Assembly: GCA_902494085.1 (NCBI GenBank)
Contig: CABURU010000001.1
Coordinates: 1-64,000, forward strand
DNA: 64,000 nucleotides
Reading direction: 5' to 3'
Origin: an uncultured Collinsella sp.
GTDB lineage: Bacteria; Actinomycetota; Coriobacteriia; Coriobacteriales; Coriobacteriaceae
Shown here: positions 43,638-51,449 of the stretch, one piece after another
Numbering within the stretch: position 1 is the stretch's first letter
How the letters are laid out: the number at the start of each line of letters is the position of its first letter
Notes under the pieces: generated by a model
The model's input: only the letters and a program-made list of their open reading frames with translations
Told to the model about the DNA's origin: nothing
Databases searched by the model: none
Program-made: the position numbers and the translations under genes

Positions 43638-43756
43638 GGGACGCGCTTTCCCTTTGGCGGCCTTTGGCGGAAACTACGTCCCGGATTCCCGCTTCAGGAT
43701 GGGATGCCGTTTCCGATAGAGGCATGGGGCGGAAAGTGCGTCCCAGAATCCGGCGC
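43638..43756. repeat. 62-bp hairpin repeat, cluster 3 (two units)
   Basis: Units start at 43638 and 43701 with the arms GGGACGCGCTTTCCC and GGCGGAAAGTGCGTCCC. They belong to the same family as the clusters near 40357 and 41955. The cluster lies between the ATPase gene and the candidate antisense RNA. Confidence 0.75.
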
Positions 43757-43808
43757 AACGCCGCTGGAGTAGAGGGGCGAGCTCCGGACTTCGTAACCGA
43801 AAATCCAT

Positions 43809-43837
43809 TTGTTAAACCTGGCACCCGTGGGTAGAAT
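43809..43837 (+). promoter_or_regulatory. Promoter of candidate antisense RNA
   Basis: TTGTTA (43809-43814) and TAGAAT (43832-43837) are separated by exactly 17 nt, a good sigma-70-type match. Transcription would start near 43844, about 80 nt before a terminator, with no open reading frame between. Confidence 0.6.
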
Positions 43838-43843
43838 AAGGTC

Positions 43844-43927
43844 GACGGCAGCCCAAGGGTGATAGCTGGGCAGCGCCGTTACTTCGATTAAGGGGTCAAT
43901 GCCTTAGAGGCGTCGACCCCTCTTTTT
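43844..43927 (+). ncRNA. Candidate antisense RNA opposite a small hydrophobic peptide gene
   Basis: Between a good promoter and a terminator lies about 84 nt without coding potential. It folds into an ACGGC-GCCCA/TGGGC-GCCGT hairpin (about 43846-43879) and then the terminator AGGGGTC/GACCCCT (43891-43921) with TTTTT. It overlaps the 3' end of the minus-strand 41-aa gene at 43904. Convergent layout with 3' overlap is as in Fst/TxpA-type type I toxin-antitoxin loci. No expression evidence. Confidence 0.5.
43891..43926 (+). terminator. Terminator of the candidate antisense RNA
   Basis: AGGGGTC and GACCCCT, with ATGCC/GGCGT inside, form a stem followed by CTTTTTC. The hairpin also spans the stop codon of the convergent small gene. 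Confidence 0.8.
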
Positions 43928-44029
43928 CTGCTTCGTACGCTGCTTGAGTGCCTCGGTAAGTCCGATAAGCGCCGTGAGGAGCGAGACCAAAGCGGTCAGG
44001 AGCTTCACGAAATCAGTCAGATCGGTCAT
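43904..44029 (-). CDS. Small hydrophobic peptide, candidate type I toxin
   Basis: This 41-aa open reading frame on the minus strand begins MTDLTDFVKLLTALVSLLTA, has one hydrophobic helix (about residues 8-24) and ends in a basic tail rich in Lys and Arg. The ribosome binding site GGGAGGTG lies 8 nt before the ATG, strong for so short a frame; an ATG at 44035 is also in frame. The hydrophobic-helix plus basic-tail plan matches membrane toxins of type I systems. No family was recognised. A convergent RNA candidate overlaps its 3' end. Confidence 0.6.
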   Translation of the reverse strand: MTDLTDFVKLLTALVSLLTALIGLTEALKQRTKQKKRGRRL

Positions 44030-44147
44030 GGGCATCACCTCCCGTCGCATGGAGGGCGCTGCCCGGCACATGGAACTGCCGTCAACAACTGCAATTCTAT
44101 CAAAGTACTGCTATAAATACGAATATATGTTCGATAATAACAGTGGC

Positions 44148-44207
44148 GTGATTCTCTCAAAGTGTGGCTTTACGCAAGGATGCCGGAAAGCCGTGCTGTG
44201 CGATTTC
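44148..44207 (+). pseudogene. Remnant of a DUF234-type ATPase C-terminus
   Basis: The stretch encodes VILSKCGFTQGCRKAV, close to LFSKSGFTQGCRDAAE near the end of the ATPase at 42216 (about 43510-43557). The DNA is also similar. No upstream part of such a gene remains, so this looks like debris from a lost or recombined paralogue. The rest of 44030-44287 shows nothing recognisable. Confidence 0.5.
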
Positions 44208-44287
44208 ATGTCCGCACGGGCGCCTATCCTTACGGCAATGTAGCCGCTTATGTAGCAAGCGGCAGTTGACGGAGAAAGGCCCTAACC

Positions 44288-45022
44288 GTGTCAGCTGAAA
44301 AGACGCCGGGTATCTCGGCTATCGATACGACGAACTTTGCGCGCCAGATTGTGCTGGACTTTGAGTTTGCGCCGGTGCCAAAGCAGCGCCAGCGACGTGG
44401 GCTGCGCAATGAGATTATCGAGGTCGGCGCCGTCAAGCTCGATTACCACGGCAACGTTATGGGCGAGTTCTCGCAGTTTGTGCAGACGGAATTTACCGAA
44501 GGCGTTGCGTTTTCCGTCCGCGAGCTTACGGGGATATCGGCCGTGGACACTGCGATGGCCGATCCGCTCTACATGGTAATCAAAAGGCTCAGCGATTGGA
44601 TCGGTCGCTACTCCGCACAGGTGGTTTGCTGGAGCGGGGCGGACCGTCGACAGCTTTTGACCGAGTGCCAGGCAAAGCACATTGATCTTTCCGCATTTCC
44701 TACGGACTGGGCCGACCTGCAGGCGTTTTACACCTCGATCATGGACGTGGGCAGCCACGGGTGCGTCTCTTTGAGTGACGCGGCGACGTGGTTTGGCATC
44801 GAGTTCGACGAGCCGACGGGTCACGCCCACAGCGCCCTTGCCGATGCGCGCGTGACCGCCAAGCTGCTCAAGCAGGTGATGGACGGGGACTACCGCGTGA
44901 GCCCGCGCGCCCAGGAAGTCCGCCAGCGGTGGGGGATGGGCGAGCGAGCTCAGACGCGCCTTTCTAGCAAGTGCCCCGAGCTGGGCGACCTGCTGCTGAA
45001 GCTGAAGGCGGCGGGAAGGTAG
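44288..45022 (+). CDS. DEDDh 3'-5' exonuclease family protein
   Basis: This 244-aa protein has the exonuclease motifs LDFEF (about residue 22), NEIIEVGAV (about 40) and HSALADARVTAKLL (about 180), giving the DEDD residues with a histidine as in DEDDh enzymes. It resembles stand-alone KapD/ERI-1-like nucleases. The start is GTG with GGAGAAAGG upstream. It stands alone between the small-toxin region and a convergent gene of unknown function. RNA or DNA substrate cannot be told. Confidence 0.85.
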   Translation: MSAEKTPGISAIDTTNFARQIVLDFEFAPVPKQRQRRGLRNEIIEVGAVKLDYHGNVMGEFSQFVQTEFTEGVAFSVRELTGISAVDTAMADPLYMVIKRLSDWIGRYSAQVVCWSGADRRQLLTECQAKHIDLSAFPTDWADLQAFYTSIMDVGSHGCVSLSDAATWFGIEFDEPTGHAHSALADARVTAKLLKQVMDGDYRVSPRAQEVRQRWGMGERAQTRLSSKCPELGDLLLKLKAAGR

Positions 45023-45063
45023 GGGCGTTAGCTGTCTGCATGGCGCGTGCCTGTCGCGTATCG

Positions 45064-46299
45064 TTACTCTTCCTGCTGCTTGGCAGGCAAGATGTAGACG
45101 TTCTCGGCGTCCACGGCGATCTGCGCGGGGCGGTTGTAGAGGGTGTCGATCTCCTTTACGCTCTGCTTGAACGGCGTGACGTCGGGCGTCTTTGCCTGAT
45201 GGAGCTTTTCGAGGAGTTTCTCGGATTGCTTGTCGTTGAGCTTTCCGATGCTCTCTCCTGCGCCTTCGAGCGCCTCGTCGATGAGTGTATGGTCGCCCAC
45301 GGGGGTCTTTGCGATGGCGTGACCGAGCAATTTGCCCGCGGACGCGATACCGCCCAGCAGTGCCGCATCGACGGTGTCGACAGCCCCCGCTTCGAGTGCG
45401 TTGTAGCAGTCGGTGTAGAGCTCGCGGTACGCGATCGAATCAGCCTCGATCTTCGCAGTGGCGTCCGCGAGCTTTGCGGGCTCGAAGTTCTGGGCGAGCA
45501 TGGGTTCGAGGAACAGCGAGAACGCGTGGATGTAGGTGGCGAGCTGGCAGTCTTTGAGGTAGTCGAGCACCTTGTCGAGGCGTCTGCCCAAGCCGTCTCG
45601 CACCTCGATGAACCCTTTCTTTTTCAGATCTGCCTGTGCCTGCGAGCGGAAGAGTTCCATGTCCTGCGCGGACGACTGCTTGATGTCGAGCACCTTCATA
45701 TGGGCGTTTGCCATGTAGGTGGCGTTGCCGTAGTTGAGTCCGTAACCGTTGAGGATGTCTGCGAGCGTCTTGAGGCTGCCACGCATGTTGGCCTTGTCGC
45801 GCTGACGCATGTACTCGAACATTTCGTCGACGGACTCCTGGATGGAGTCGAGCTTTTGGTTTATCTGCGCGATTGCGGCTGCCATGAATAGCGATGTTGG
45901 ATCGTAAGGCACCTGCGTGACGCTCGTGGCGATGTCGCCCTCAACTACGTGGAAGCGCGCCTGCCCAAGGCCCTTGGCGGCGTCGCGGTAGCCCCCTGTG
46001 AGACCGCTGCCGTCCTTGAACGAGTTGAGTTTCGACGGATCGAGCGGGTTACCATATTTGTCAGTCGCCTGGAGCAGCGTGGGCACGCTCACCGTGTTGG
46101 TGACGGTGCGAAACATCGAGGGGAGCGAGGCGAACGCCACGCCGAGTTGGGGAATTCGCTCGAGCGGTAGCTTGATGGCGCCGGAGACGTCCACCCGCTT
46201 CTGAGTGAGCGCGAGGTGGATTTTGGTCGATGCGAGCTGTTTTGCCACGAGCTCCTCTCGGCCGTCGTTCGCCGAGGGTTTGGTCTCGTTGTCTGCCAT
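45064..46299 (-). CDS. Protein of unknown function (411 aa)
   Basis: No family was recognised. The protein has no signal peptide. It has a conserved-looking segment FMAAAIAQINQKLDSIQESV (about residue 138) that begins a probable coiled coil, and an Ala/Gly-rich helix (AALLGGIASAGKLLGHAIAK, about 311-330). The C-terminus is Lys/Glu rich. The ATG at 46299 is preferred because AAGGAG lies 6 nt upstream; an in-frame ATG at 46335 has none. Its neighbours, an exonuclease and a surface protein, give no clear hint. Confidence 0.75.
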   Translation of the reverse strand: MADNETKPSANDGREELVAKQLASTKIHLALTQKRVDVSGAIKLPLERIPQLGVAFASLPSMFRTVTNTVSVPTLLQATDKYGNPLDPSKLNSFKDGSGLTGGYRDAAKGLGQARFHVVEGDIATSVTQVPYDPTSLFMAAAIAQINQKLDSIQESVDEMFEYMRQRDKANMRGSLKTLADILNGYGLNYGNATYMANAHMKVLDIKQSSAQDMELFRSQAQADLKKKGFIEVRDGLGRRLDKVLDYLKDCQLATYIHAFSLFLEPMLAQNFEPAKLADATAKIEADSIAYRELYTDCYNALEAGAVDTVDAALLGGIASAGKLLGHAIAKTPVGDHTLIDEALEGAGESIGKLNDKQSEKLLEKLHQAKTPDVTPFKQSVKEIDTLYNRPAQIAVDAENVYILPAKQQEE

Positions 46300-46428
46300 A
46301 GCGCGCTCCTTGCTTACGTTGATAGTCGTGGGCATTATCTCATCGCCTGGTGGCTTGCTAGAGCGAGGTAGAGGCCGAGCGTCTGGCGAAACTCGTTAAC
46401 TGATTGCATTTCAGCGGATTGGGTTGAT

Positions 46429-46461
46429 TATAAAAGAAGGACGGCTATCCATCTGCCCTTC
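46429..46461 (-). terminator. Terminator of the LAXTG surface protein gene
   Basis: On the minus strand GAAGG (with GGC) pairs with CCTTC and is followed by TTTTATAA. It lies 20 nt after the stop codon. Confidence 0.55.
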
Positions 46462-46481
46462 CCAGTTGAGTTCGCTTTGAG

Positions 46482-48296
46482 CTACTGTTCGTGCCTATGC
46501 TGCTTGGGCTCAAGCCTTCTCGCTGCCGTGAAGCAGGTCGTGGCCGCCATGGCCAATGCGATGCTGGCCATCCAAGTGGAGTCGCCGGTTGCAGCGAGAT
46601 TTGGTTCATCGGCTGTCGTGCGTCCCGACTTTTTTGTAGCCGCCTCGTCGGCGTCCTTTTCAGGAGTGGCAGGATCACTTTTGTTGTCGCCGGGTGAATC
46701 TACGTCGGTCTTTCCGCCCGCCTGCTCCCCTTGGGCCTTCCCCTCCACGGTGAAGGACGCATCGGTTGCCGTCCCGTCCTTCCAGACGGCCGTGACGGTG
46801 TGTCCGCCGGCGGCGAGCGTGTCCAGGTAGGACGGCCTGAGCTCGATAATCGTGCTGCCCCTGGTTGCGGTGTAGTTCTCGGCGGAGACCTCAGTTCCGT
46901 CCACGAGGAGACGCGTGAACTCATCGAGAGGACCGCTGAAGCGGAAGGTCAGACCGGCCTCGCCGTCCTTTGCATACGCCTGCCCGTCGCCCTTGGTGGC
47001 GGCATACAGCGGAGCGGTCACGTCGAAGGTGACGTCCCCCGCGTCGTCGACATCAAAGGTCTGAACGCCGGTCTTGCCGTTACGCTCGGCGTAGGCGGAG
47101 CTGTAGACGAAGGTCTCGTGGCCCGTCTTGTCGAGGACCGCGAGGGCTTGGATTTCAAACGAGCCCATCGAGAGCGACGTGGGGAACTCGATTTCGATAT
47201 AGCCCCTTGCCGCATCGTAGCTGCAGCTCAACGTTTTGCGGGTCTTTAAAGAGTTCGGGTCCTCGACATAGCCGGGGTCGCCGAGGATCGGGGAGACAGA
47301 CTTTACGCCGTCCGCGTCGCCTACATTGCAATAGATACGGAGGATCCCGCCGACGGGGACCCTCTTCGCGGAGATGGAAACGTTCGAGACCGTGGGCGGG
47401 TTCCGGTCGATCGCGCTGCCGGTCACCTCGAAGCACAGCTCGCTCGGGTCGCCAACCGAGAAAGTCGCGCCCGAAATGCCGTTGGCCCTGGCGTAGGAAC
47501 TCTCGTACACATCGGTCTCGAACCCTAGGCCATCGGTGACCGAAAGGCCGATCAGCCTGTGCCTTCCGATCCTATTGCTGTCGAATGTGAGGTCAAACCC
47601 GTCGATAGACGAGCCTCCGTGATAATAGGCTGACGAAACAGAGCAGCCGTCGTCCGAATTCTCCCAGCCCTGCCGCAGTATGGGGGAAACGGAACGAACG
47701 CCGTCGGCATCGGAGACGGTCCAAGAGATGTGGAAGTCGGCACCGGTTGCGACCTCCCTGCTCGAGAGCGACACGGAGGACACGGTCGGCGGGTTTTGGT
47801 CCTCGGGTCCCTCGGTCACCTCATACTCGAGGGGGTCGGTGGTGAAGGTCGGACAGTCGAGCCCCTTCTCCTCGGCATACGTCGTGTCGTAGACATCGGT
47901 AACCCATCCAAGACTATCGGTCACGCCGAGGCCGATGATCCGGTACCTGCAGGGCCGGTCGCTCGGGGAGGTGGAGATATCGAAGCCCGCGGTCGTGTTG
48001 CCGGTCGACGAGAAGGCGAGACGGGAACTGATTCCATGGTCTCCGGTATCGTTTTCGACAACGACTTCGACTATGGGCGTGACGGACCGTACCCCGTCAG
48101 GGTCATCGACGCTATAGCCGACATGCAGCGTGGAGCCGGCCGTGACTGTCGTCGCGGATATCGTCACGTTGGAGATGCTGGGCGGGTTCGGGTCCGACGC
48201 GGCTAGGGCGGTTGAGGGCAAAGCAAGCGCTACGGTGGCGGACAGCGAGGCGAGCAGGCTAAGCGCGAAGCGCCTGGAGAATTTCAAGGAGGTCAT
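46482..48296 (-). CDS. LAXTG-anchored surface protein with three repeat domains
   Basis: This 604-aa protein has a Sec signal peptide (residues 1-33, ending ALPSTALAA). Three repeats of about 125 aa begin DPNPPSISNV, DQNPPTVSSV and DRNPPTVSNV (about residues 35, 167 and 290), each with DGVRSV/DGVKSV and a TD.YDTTYA-like end; they look like Ig-like folds. An Ig-like X2-type domain follows (about 440-520), then a Pro/Lys/Asp linker. The C-terminal signal is LAATGD, a hydrophobic helix and RRLEPKQHRH, as used by class E sortases. Ligand unknown. Confidence 0.8.
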   Translation of the reverse strand: MTSLKFSRRFALSLLASLSATVALALPSTALAASDPNPPSISNVTISATTVTAGSTLHVGYSVDDPDGVRSVTPIVEVVVENDTGDHGISSRLAFSSTGNTTAGFDISTSPSDRPCRYRIIGLGVTDSLGWVTDVYDTTYAEEKGLDCPTFTTDPLEYEVTEGPEDQNPPTVSSVSLSSREVATGADFHISWTVSDADGVRSVSPILRQGWENSDDGCSVSSAYYHGGSSIDGFDLTFDSNRIGRHRLIGLSVTDGLGFETDVYESSYARANGISGATFSVGDPSELCFEVTGSAIDRNPPTVSNVSISAKRVPVGGILRIYCNVGDADGVKSVSPILGDPGYVEDPNSLKTRKTLSCSYDAARGYIEIEFPTSLSMGSFEIQALAVLDKTGHETFVYSSAYAERNGKTGVQTFDVDDAGDVTFDVTAPLYAATKGDGQAYAKDGEAGLTFRFSGPLDEFTRLLVDGTEVSAENYTATRGSTIIELRPSYLDTLAAGGHTVTAVWKDGTATDASFTVEGKAQGEQAGGKTDVDSPGDNKSDPATPEKDADEAATKKSGRTTADEPNLAATGDSTWMASIALAMAATTCFTAARRLEPKQHRHEQ

Positions 48297-48603
48297 TGGT
48301 GGTGCCGATCTTCCATAATTGTTGCAGCGATACCAGTATATCTTTGGCCCATGCTAGCCAGATGTTCTTTCCGCGAACGGCTCGTTAGTTTAGAGACGGC
48401 ATATGGACGCCTGTCTCGTCCACGTTTCTCGTAAGGGCGATTATAAGGACATGAAGAGACTTTCTCGGAACAATCAATTGGGGATATCAAAGAAATGCTG
48501 GACGTCTCCCGATCGCTCAATGCCTTTGAGGTGAAATGCGGCGCATCGGCTACGTTGTTGAGATCATTTATCGAGCGATACGTCATTCCAGCTGAGGCCA
48601 CCG
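48297..48603. other. Intergenic stretch without a recognised gene
   Basis: This 307-nt stretch between two minus-strand genes holds a TATACT -10-like sequence on the minus strand (48335-48340), 39 nt before the surface protein start, without a clear -35 box. A 27-codon frame at 48451 has no ribosome binding site. Nothing else stands out. Confidence 0.4.
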
Positions 48604-49044
48604 TCATGAGGCTTCTGTTCCTACACCCCCCGCAATCCCGCGCGCGGCACCCAACAGCTCGTACTCCCTCTCGCTCCACTGGCACAGCTCGGCAGTCTCG
48701 ACGGCGTCGCGGCACAGGTCTAGAAACACCTCAGCTCCCTCGCAGAAGCACTCGCGGGCAAAGGCGCCGGATCCGTCCGCAACGCACTTGCCGTCAGCAA
48801 AGAGCTTCCAGCTGGACGGCTCGCGCGAGTTGTCGCCGGACAGCCTGATCTGCAGTACGTGCGGGCCGCCGGCGGCACGGAGCTCTTCCTCGAGCTTCTG
48901 TACCGTAAAGCGCATCTGGTGGGAGAGGCTGCTCTTGACCATGGCCGAGGCATAGCTGTTCGGCTTGTCCAGAAGATGCATGTGATTCGGTTTGACGACC
49001 AGATTGTGGAAGTTGCGCTCACTGCGCACGGAGAAATTGTCCAT
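48604..49044 (-). CDS. Protein of unknown function (146 aa)
   Basis: No family was recognised. The ATG at 49044 has AAAGGAG 5 nt upstream, so the longer frame to 49242 is rejected. The protein has no membrane segment and is mixed alpha/beta in appearance, with several cysteines near the C-terminus (ECFCEGAEVFLDLCRD). It lies downstream of a terminator hairpin at 49140. It may be a small cytoplasmic protein; function unknown. Confidence 0.65.
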   Translation of the reverse strand: MDNFSVRSERNFHNLVVKPNHMHLLDKPNSYASAMVKSSLSHQMRFTVQKLEEELRAAGGPHVLQIRLSGDNSREPSSWKLFADGKCVADGSGAFARECFCEGAEVFLDLCRDAVETAELCQWSEREYELLGAARGIAGGVGTEAS

Positions 49045-49135
49045 ACGGACTCCTTTCATCGATGTTGGCAGGGCCACCGTGCCTCTTGGCCGGTTGGCGT
49101 CGGGATCGTGGAGCCAACTCTCTACCCCGACTCTG

Positions 49136-49164
49136 GATAAAACGCGCCCGCTCCTTGCGGGCAC
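49136..49164 (-). terminator. Terminator hairpin on the minus strand
   Basis: GCCCGC-AAGGA-GCGGGC is followed by GCGTTTTATCC on the minus strand. A second hairpin, CGCCATCCGCG/CGCGGATGGCG with an 8-nt loop, lies at 49201-49230. Together they end the transcript of the gene at 49410. Confidence 0.65.
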
Positions 49165-49262
49165 GATGGGGTCTATCAACGTGTACGGACATAAATCAAG
49201 CGCCATCCGCGAAATGACGCGCGGATGGCGTTGGTTTCCCAAGTGATTATTCGGCTTCCATC

Positions 49263-49342
49263 CGGAAAAGTGTCGAAATCAGCCGTGTAAAAGTACGGAA
49301 AAGTGTCGAGATAGGCATCTTAAAACTTCGGAAAAGTGTGGC
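49263..49342 (+). repeat. Three direct repeats of CGGAAAAGTGT at 33-bp spacing
   Basis: CGGAAAAGTGTCGA occurs at 49263 and 49296, and CGGAAAAGTGTGG at 49329, spaced exactly 33 bp. Such evenly spaced repeats can be operator arrays. No gene starts directly after them on the plus strand, so they may be a leftover promoter region of a lost gene. Confidence 0.6.
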
Positions 49343-49409
49343 TGGATGACAAAACAGCACTTAGAAGCCGGTGCTGGATGCGGGATCCTGCGGCCGCCTT
49401 CAGCTCTCG

Positions 49410-50396
49410 CTACTCGTCGTCTCCGTCGTTGGGGTCGCCCTTGAGGGTGTTGATGTCCAGGTACTCGTCATCGTTCTCTTTTTGCTGGGTCTCCGACTCC
49501 GCTTGGGTGGGGCCGGAGAACAGCCGGAATCCCTCAAACGCAATGACGCCGAGCAGGGCAATGACAATGGCGATAAAGGCAACCTTGACTGCTTGCGGAA
49601 ATTCCGAGAAACGCAGCGCCTTTTCCTCGGCGTAATAATCGGCGAAGCGCTCTTCGCCCGTGCTTTTGGTATACGCCGGCGCGGACGCGGCCTCCGGGTC
49701 ATATTCCGGTGCAGGCGTGGCAGCGTACGGATCGTTGAGATAATCGCTCGATGCGGTGCCATAGTCCTCGGTCTCGATGCGACCGTTGCCGGCATAGTCA
49801 TCGGAATAATCGGAATATGTCGCACCGCCCTCATAGTCCGCGGCGCTCGTGTTGGCGGCAAAAAGCGGGTTAACTGGAACGTCGAGCGCCGGCATGCCGG
49901 TAGAGGTCTCATCCAGATCGGCTGCAGCCCAGGAATCGTAGGCAACCTGACGGGCAACGGGCTCATCGAGCCTTGCGACCGGAGGCTTGCGTGCCGCAGG
50001 AACAGGCAACTGCTGGGCGCTGTACATAACAGTGCTGTCGGCCGATTTGCCCTGCGTCGCTGCAGCGAGAAATGCCGCCGTCTCGGACGGGTCGCTTGCG
50101 GGGCGGGGAGCGGGCGTGGGCGCCGAAGTGGGTGCGGGCGTAGGCGCGGGTGTCGAAACAGCCAACTGCGCAGGAGTCGGCGCAGATGCGGTCTTAGGCG
50201 CAAGTGCGGGATTGGGGTTTGACGGGCGAGCCCCGCCGCCCATGAGTTCGTCGGCGGTCCACGGGCGATCATTCATCACGTCGTCAAGGCTCAGCGAAAA
50301 CAGGTCGTCTTCACTCTCATCGAACATGCGGTGCACATGTCCACCAATTGCCGGAATCAATCCGCGACCGGTGCATGATGCCTTGCTCAACGCCAT
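49410..50396 (-). CDS. Pro/Ala-rich single-pass membrane protein of unknown function
   Basis: This 328-aa protein has an acidic N-terminal segment (MFDESEDDLFSLSLDDVMND, about residue 24), a Pro/Ala-rich linker with repeated APTPAP (about 65-110) and one transmembrane helix (VAFIAIVIALLGVIAFEGF, about 272-290). A short acidic tail follows. The ATG at 50396 has AAAGGA 8 nt upstream. The layout suggests a bitopic protein with a long disordered cytoplasmic part. No family was recognised. Confidence 0.7.
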   Translation of the reverse strand: MALSKASCTGRGLIPAIGGHVHRMFDESEDDLFSLSLDDVMNDRPWTADELMGGGARPSNPNPALAPKTASAPTPAQLAVSTPAPTPAPTSAPTPAPRPASDPSETAAFLAAATQGKSADSTVMYSAQQLPVPAARKPPVARLDEPVARQVAYDSWAAADLDETSTGMPALDVPVNPLFAANTSAADYEGGATYSDYSDDYAGNGRIETEDYGTASSDYLNDPYAATPAPEYDPEAASAPAYTKSTGEERFADYYAEEKALRFSEFPQAVKVAFIAIVIALLGVIAFEGFRLFSGPTQAESETQQKENDDEYLDINTLKGDPNDGDDE

Positions 50397-50518
50397 TCTG
50401 TTCCATCCTTTCGAAATGCTAATGACATCGATTATATGGAACTTCCCAAGCGGCTCGGTCTTGGATTCGTGCTTTCCAGAACTCGCGCCCAAAAGGGGAG
50501 GGTAATCCAGGCGAGTGC

Positions 50519-51172
50519 CTACTTGTCGCCGGCCGCCGCCTTGGCCTCATTGAGGTAGCTATAGAAGCTGTACTTGGAGATGCCAAAGAACTCGCAGGCG
50601 CGCTCGCTCGACTTGGAAATGAGGAAGGCACCGCGACGGTCGAGGTAGCCAATGGCACGAATGCGCTCGTCTTTGGTCATGAGTGCCGCGGGCTTGCCCA
50701 CAAACTGCTCGCACTCGTGCAGCAGGTCCTCGAGCAGGTCGCCGATGTTCTTGGTAATGGGCTCGGGCTCGGTATAGCCCGTGCCGCCGGTGCCGGTAAA
50801 GGCATCGAGCGAGCGCTCAAAAGCCTTCATAAGCGTAATGTCAAAGTTAATGCCCAAAATGCCGACGGGCTTGCCCTCGTCGTTGCGGATAAAGATCGTC
50901 GAGGACTTGAGCAGCTTGCCATCGGTGGTTTTGGTGAGGTATGGCTCGCGGTCGTGTACGTCGGCGGTGCCCTCGTGCATGGACTCAAACACAATATGGC
51001 TGGGGCCGTCACCCAGTTTGCGCCCGCTGACGTGGCCGTTTTCGATCACTACGATGGAGTGGTCCACGTCCTCGGTCTCCAGGTCGTGGACGACGACTTC
51101 GCAGTTGGGGCCAAACTGGAGCGCCAGGCCGTGTGCAAGGCGCTTGTAAAACTCAATCTGTGCGGGGGTCAT
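50519..51172 (-). CDS. YheO/DauR-type PAS-HTH transcriptional regulator (copy 2)
   Basis: This 217-aa regulator has the YheO-type PAS domain (CEVVVHDLETEDVDHSIVVIENG, about residues 27-50) and a C-terminal helix-turn-helix (ACEFFGISKYSFYSYLNEAKA, about 190-210). ATG 51172 has AGGAAGG 5 nt upstream. It is divergent from dpaL across a gap with two palindromes, so it probably controls the right arm of the purine cluster. It is a paralogue of the regulator at 29831; relatives in E. coli sense D-amino acids or unknown ligands. Confidence 0.87.
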   Translation of the reverse strand: MTPAQIEFYKRLAHGLALQFGPNCEVVVHDLETEDVDHSIVVIENGHVSGRKLGDGPSHIVFESMHEGTADVHDREPYLTKTTDGKLLKSSTIFIRNDEGKPVGILGINFDITLMKAFERSLDAFTGTGGTGYTEPEPITKNIGDLLEDLLHECEQFVGKPAALMTKDERIRAIGYLDRRGAFLISKSSERACEFFGISKYSFYSYLNEAKAAAGDK

Positions 51173-51291
51173 GGGTACCTTCCTAAAAATTAGTTTGGGC
51201 ACACTTTGCCATAAACCACACCTGTTCGCAAATAACGAAAGCGTTGCTGCGTCATGTAACCGTTCGTCGGCGAAAAGGTACCGATTACGGC

Positions 51292-51359
51292 AACAAACAG
51301 TTTGTTAGGTTTGCCAATCAAAAAGTGTGATAGAACAGTGCTAACAAACTTTTTGTTAG
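51292..51359. promoter_or_regulatory. Two AACAAA-TTTGTTA palindromes (candidate operator)
   Basis: AACAAACAGTTTGTTA (51292-51307) and CTAACAAACTTTTTGTTAG (51341-51359) are related palindromes about 50 bp apart in the gap between the regulator and dpaL. They are the best candidate binding sites for the divergent YheO/DauR-type protein. Confidence 0.55.
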
Positions 51360-51449
51360 GCATCCACATAAAAGTTCAGCCGTGTGAATGGGATCGGGCT
51401 GAAACGCGTATGCGGGGGCCGGCAAGAGAGGACTTAAGGAGTTCACCGT

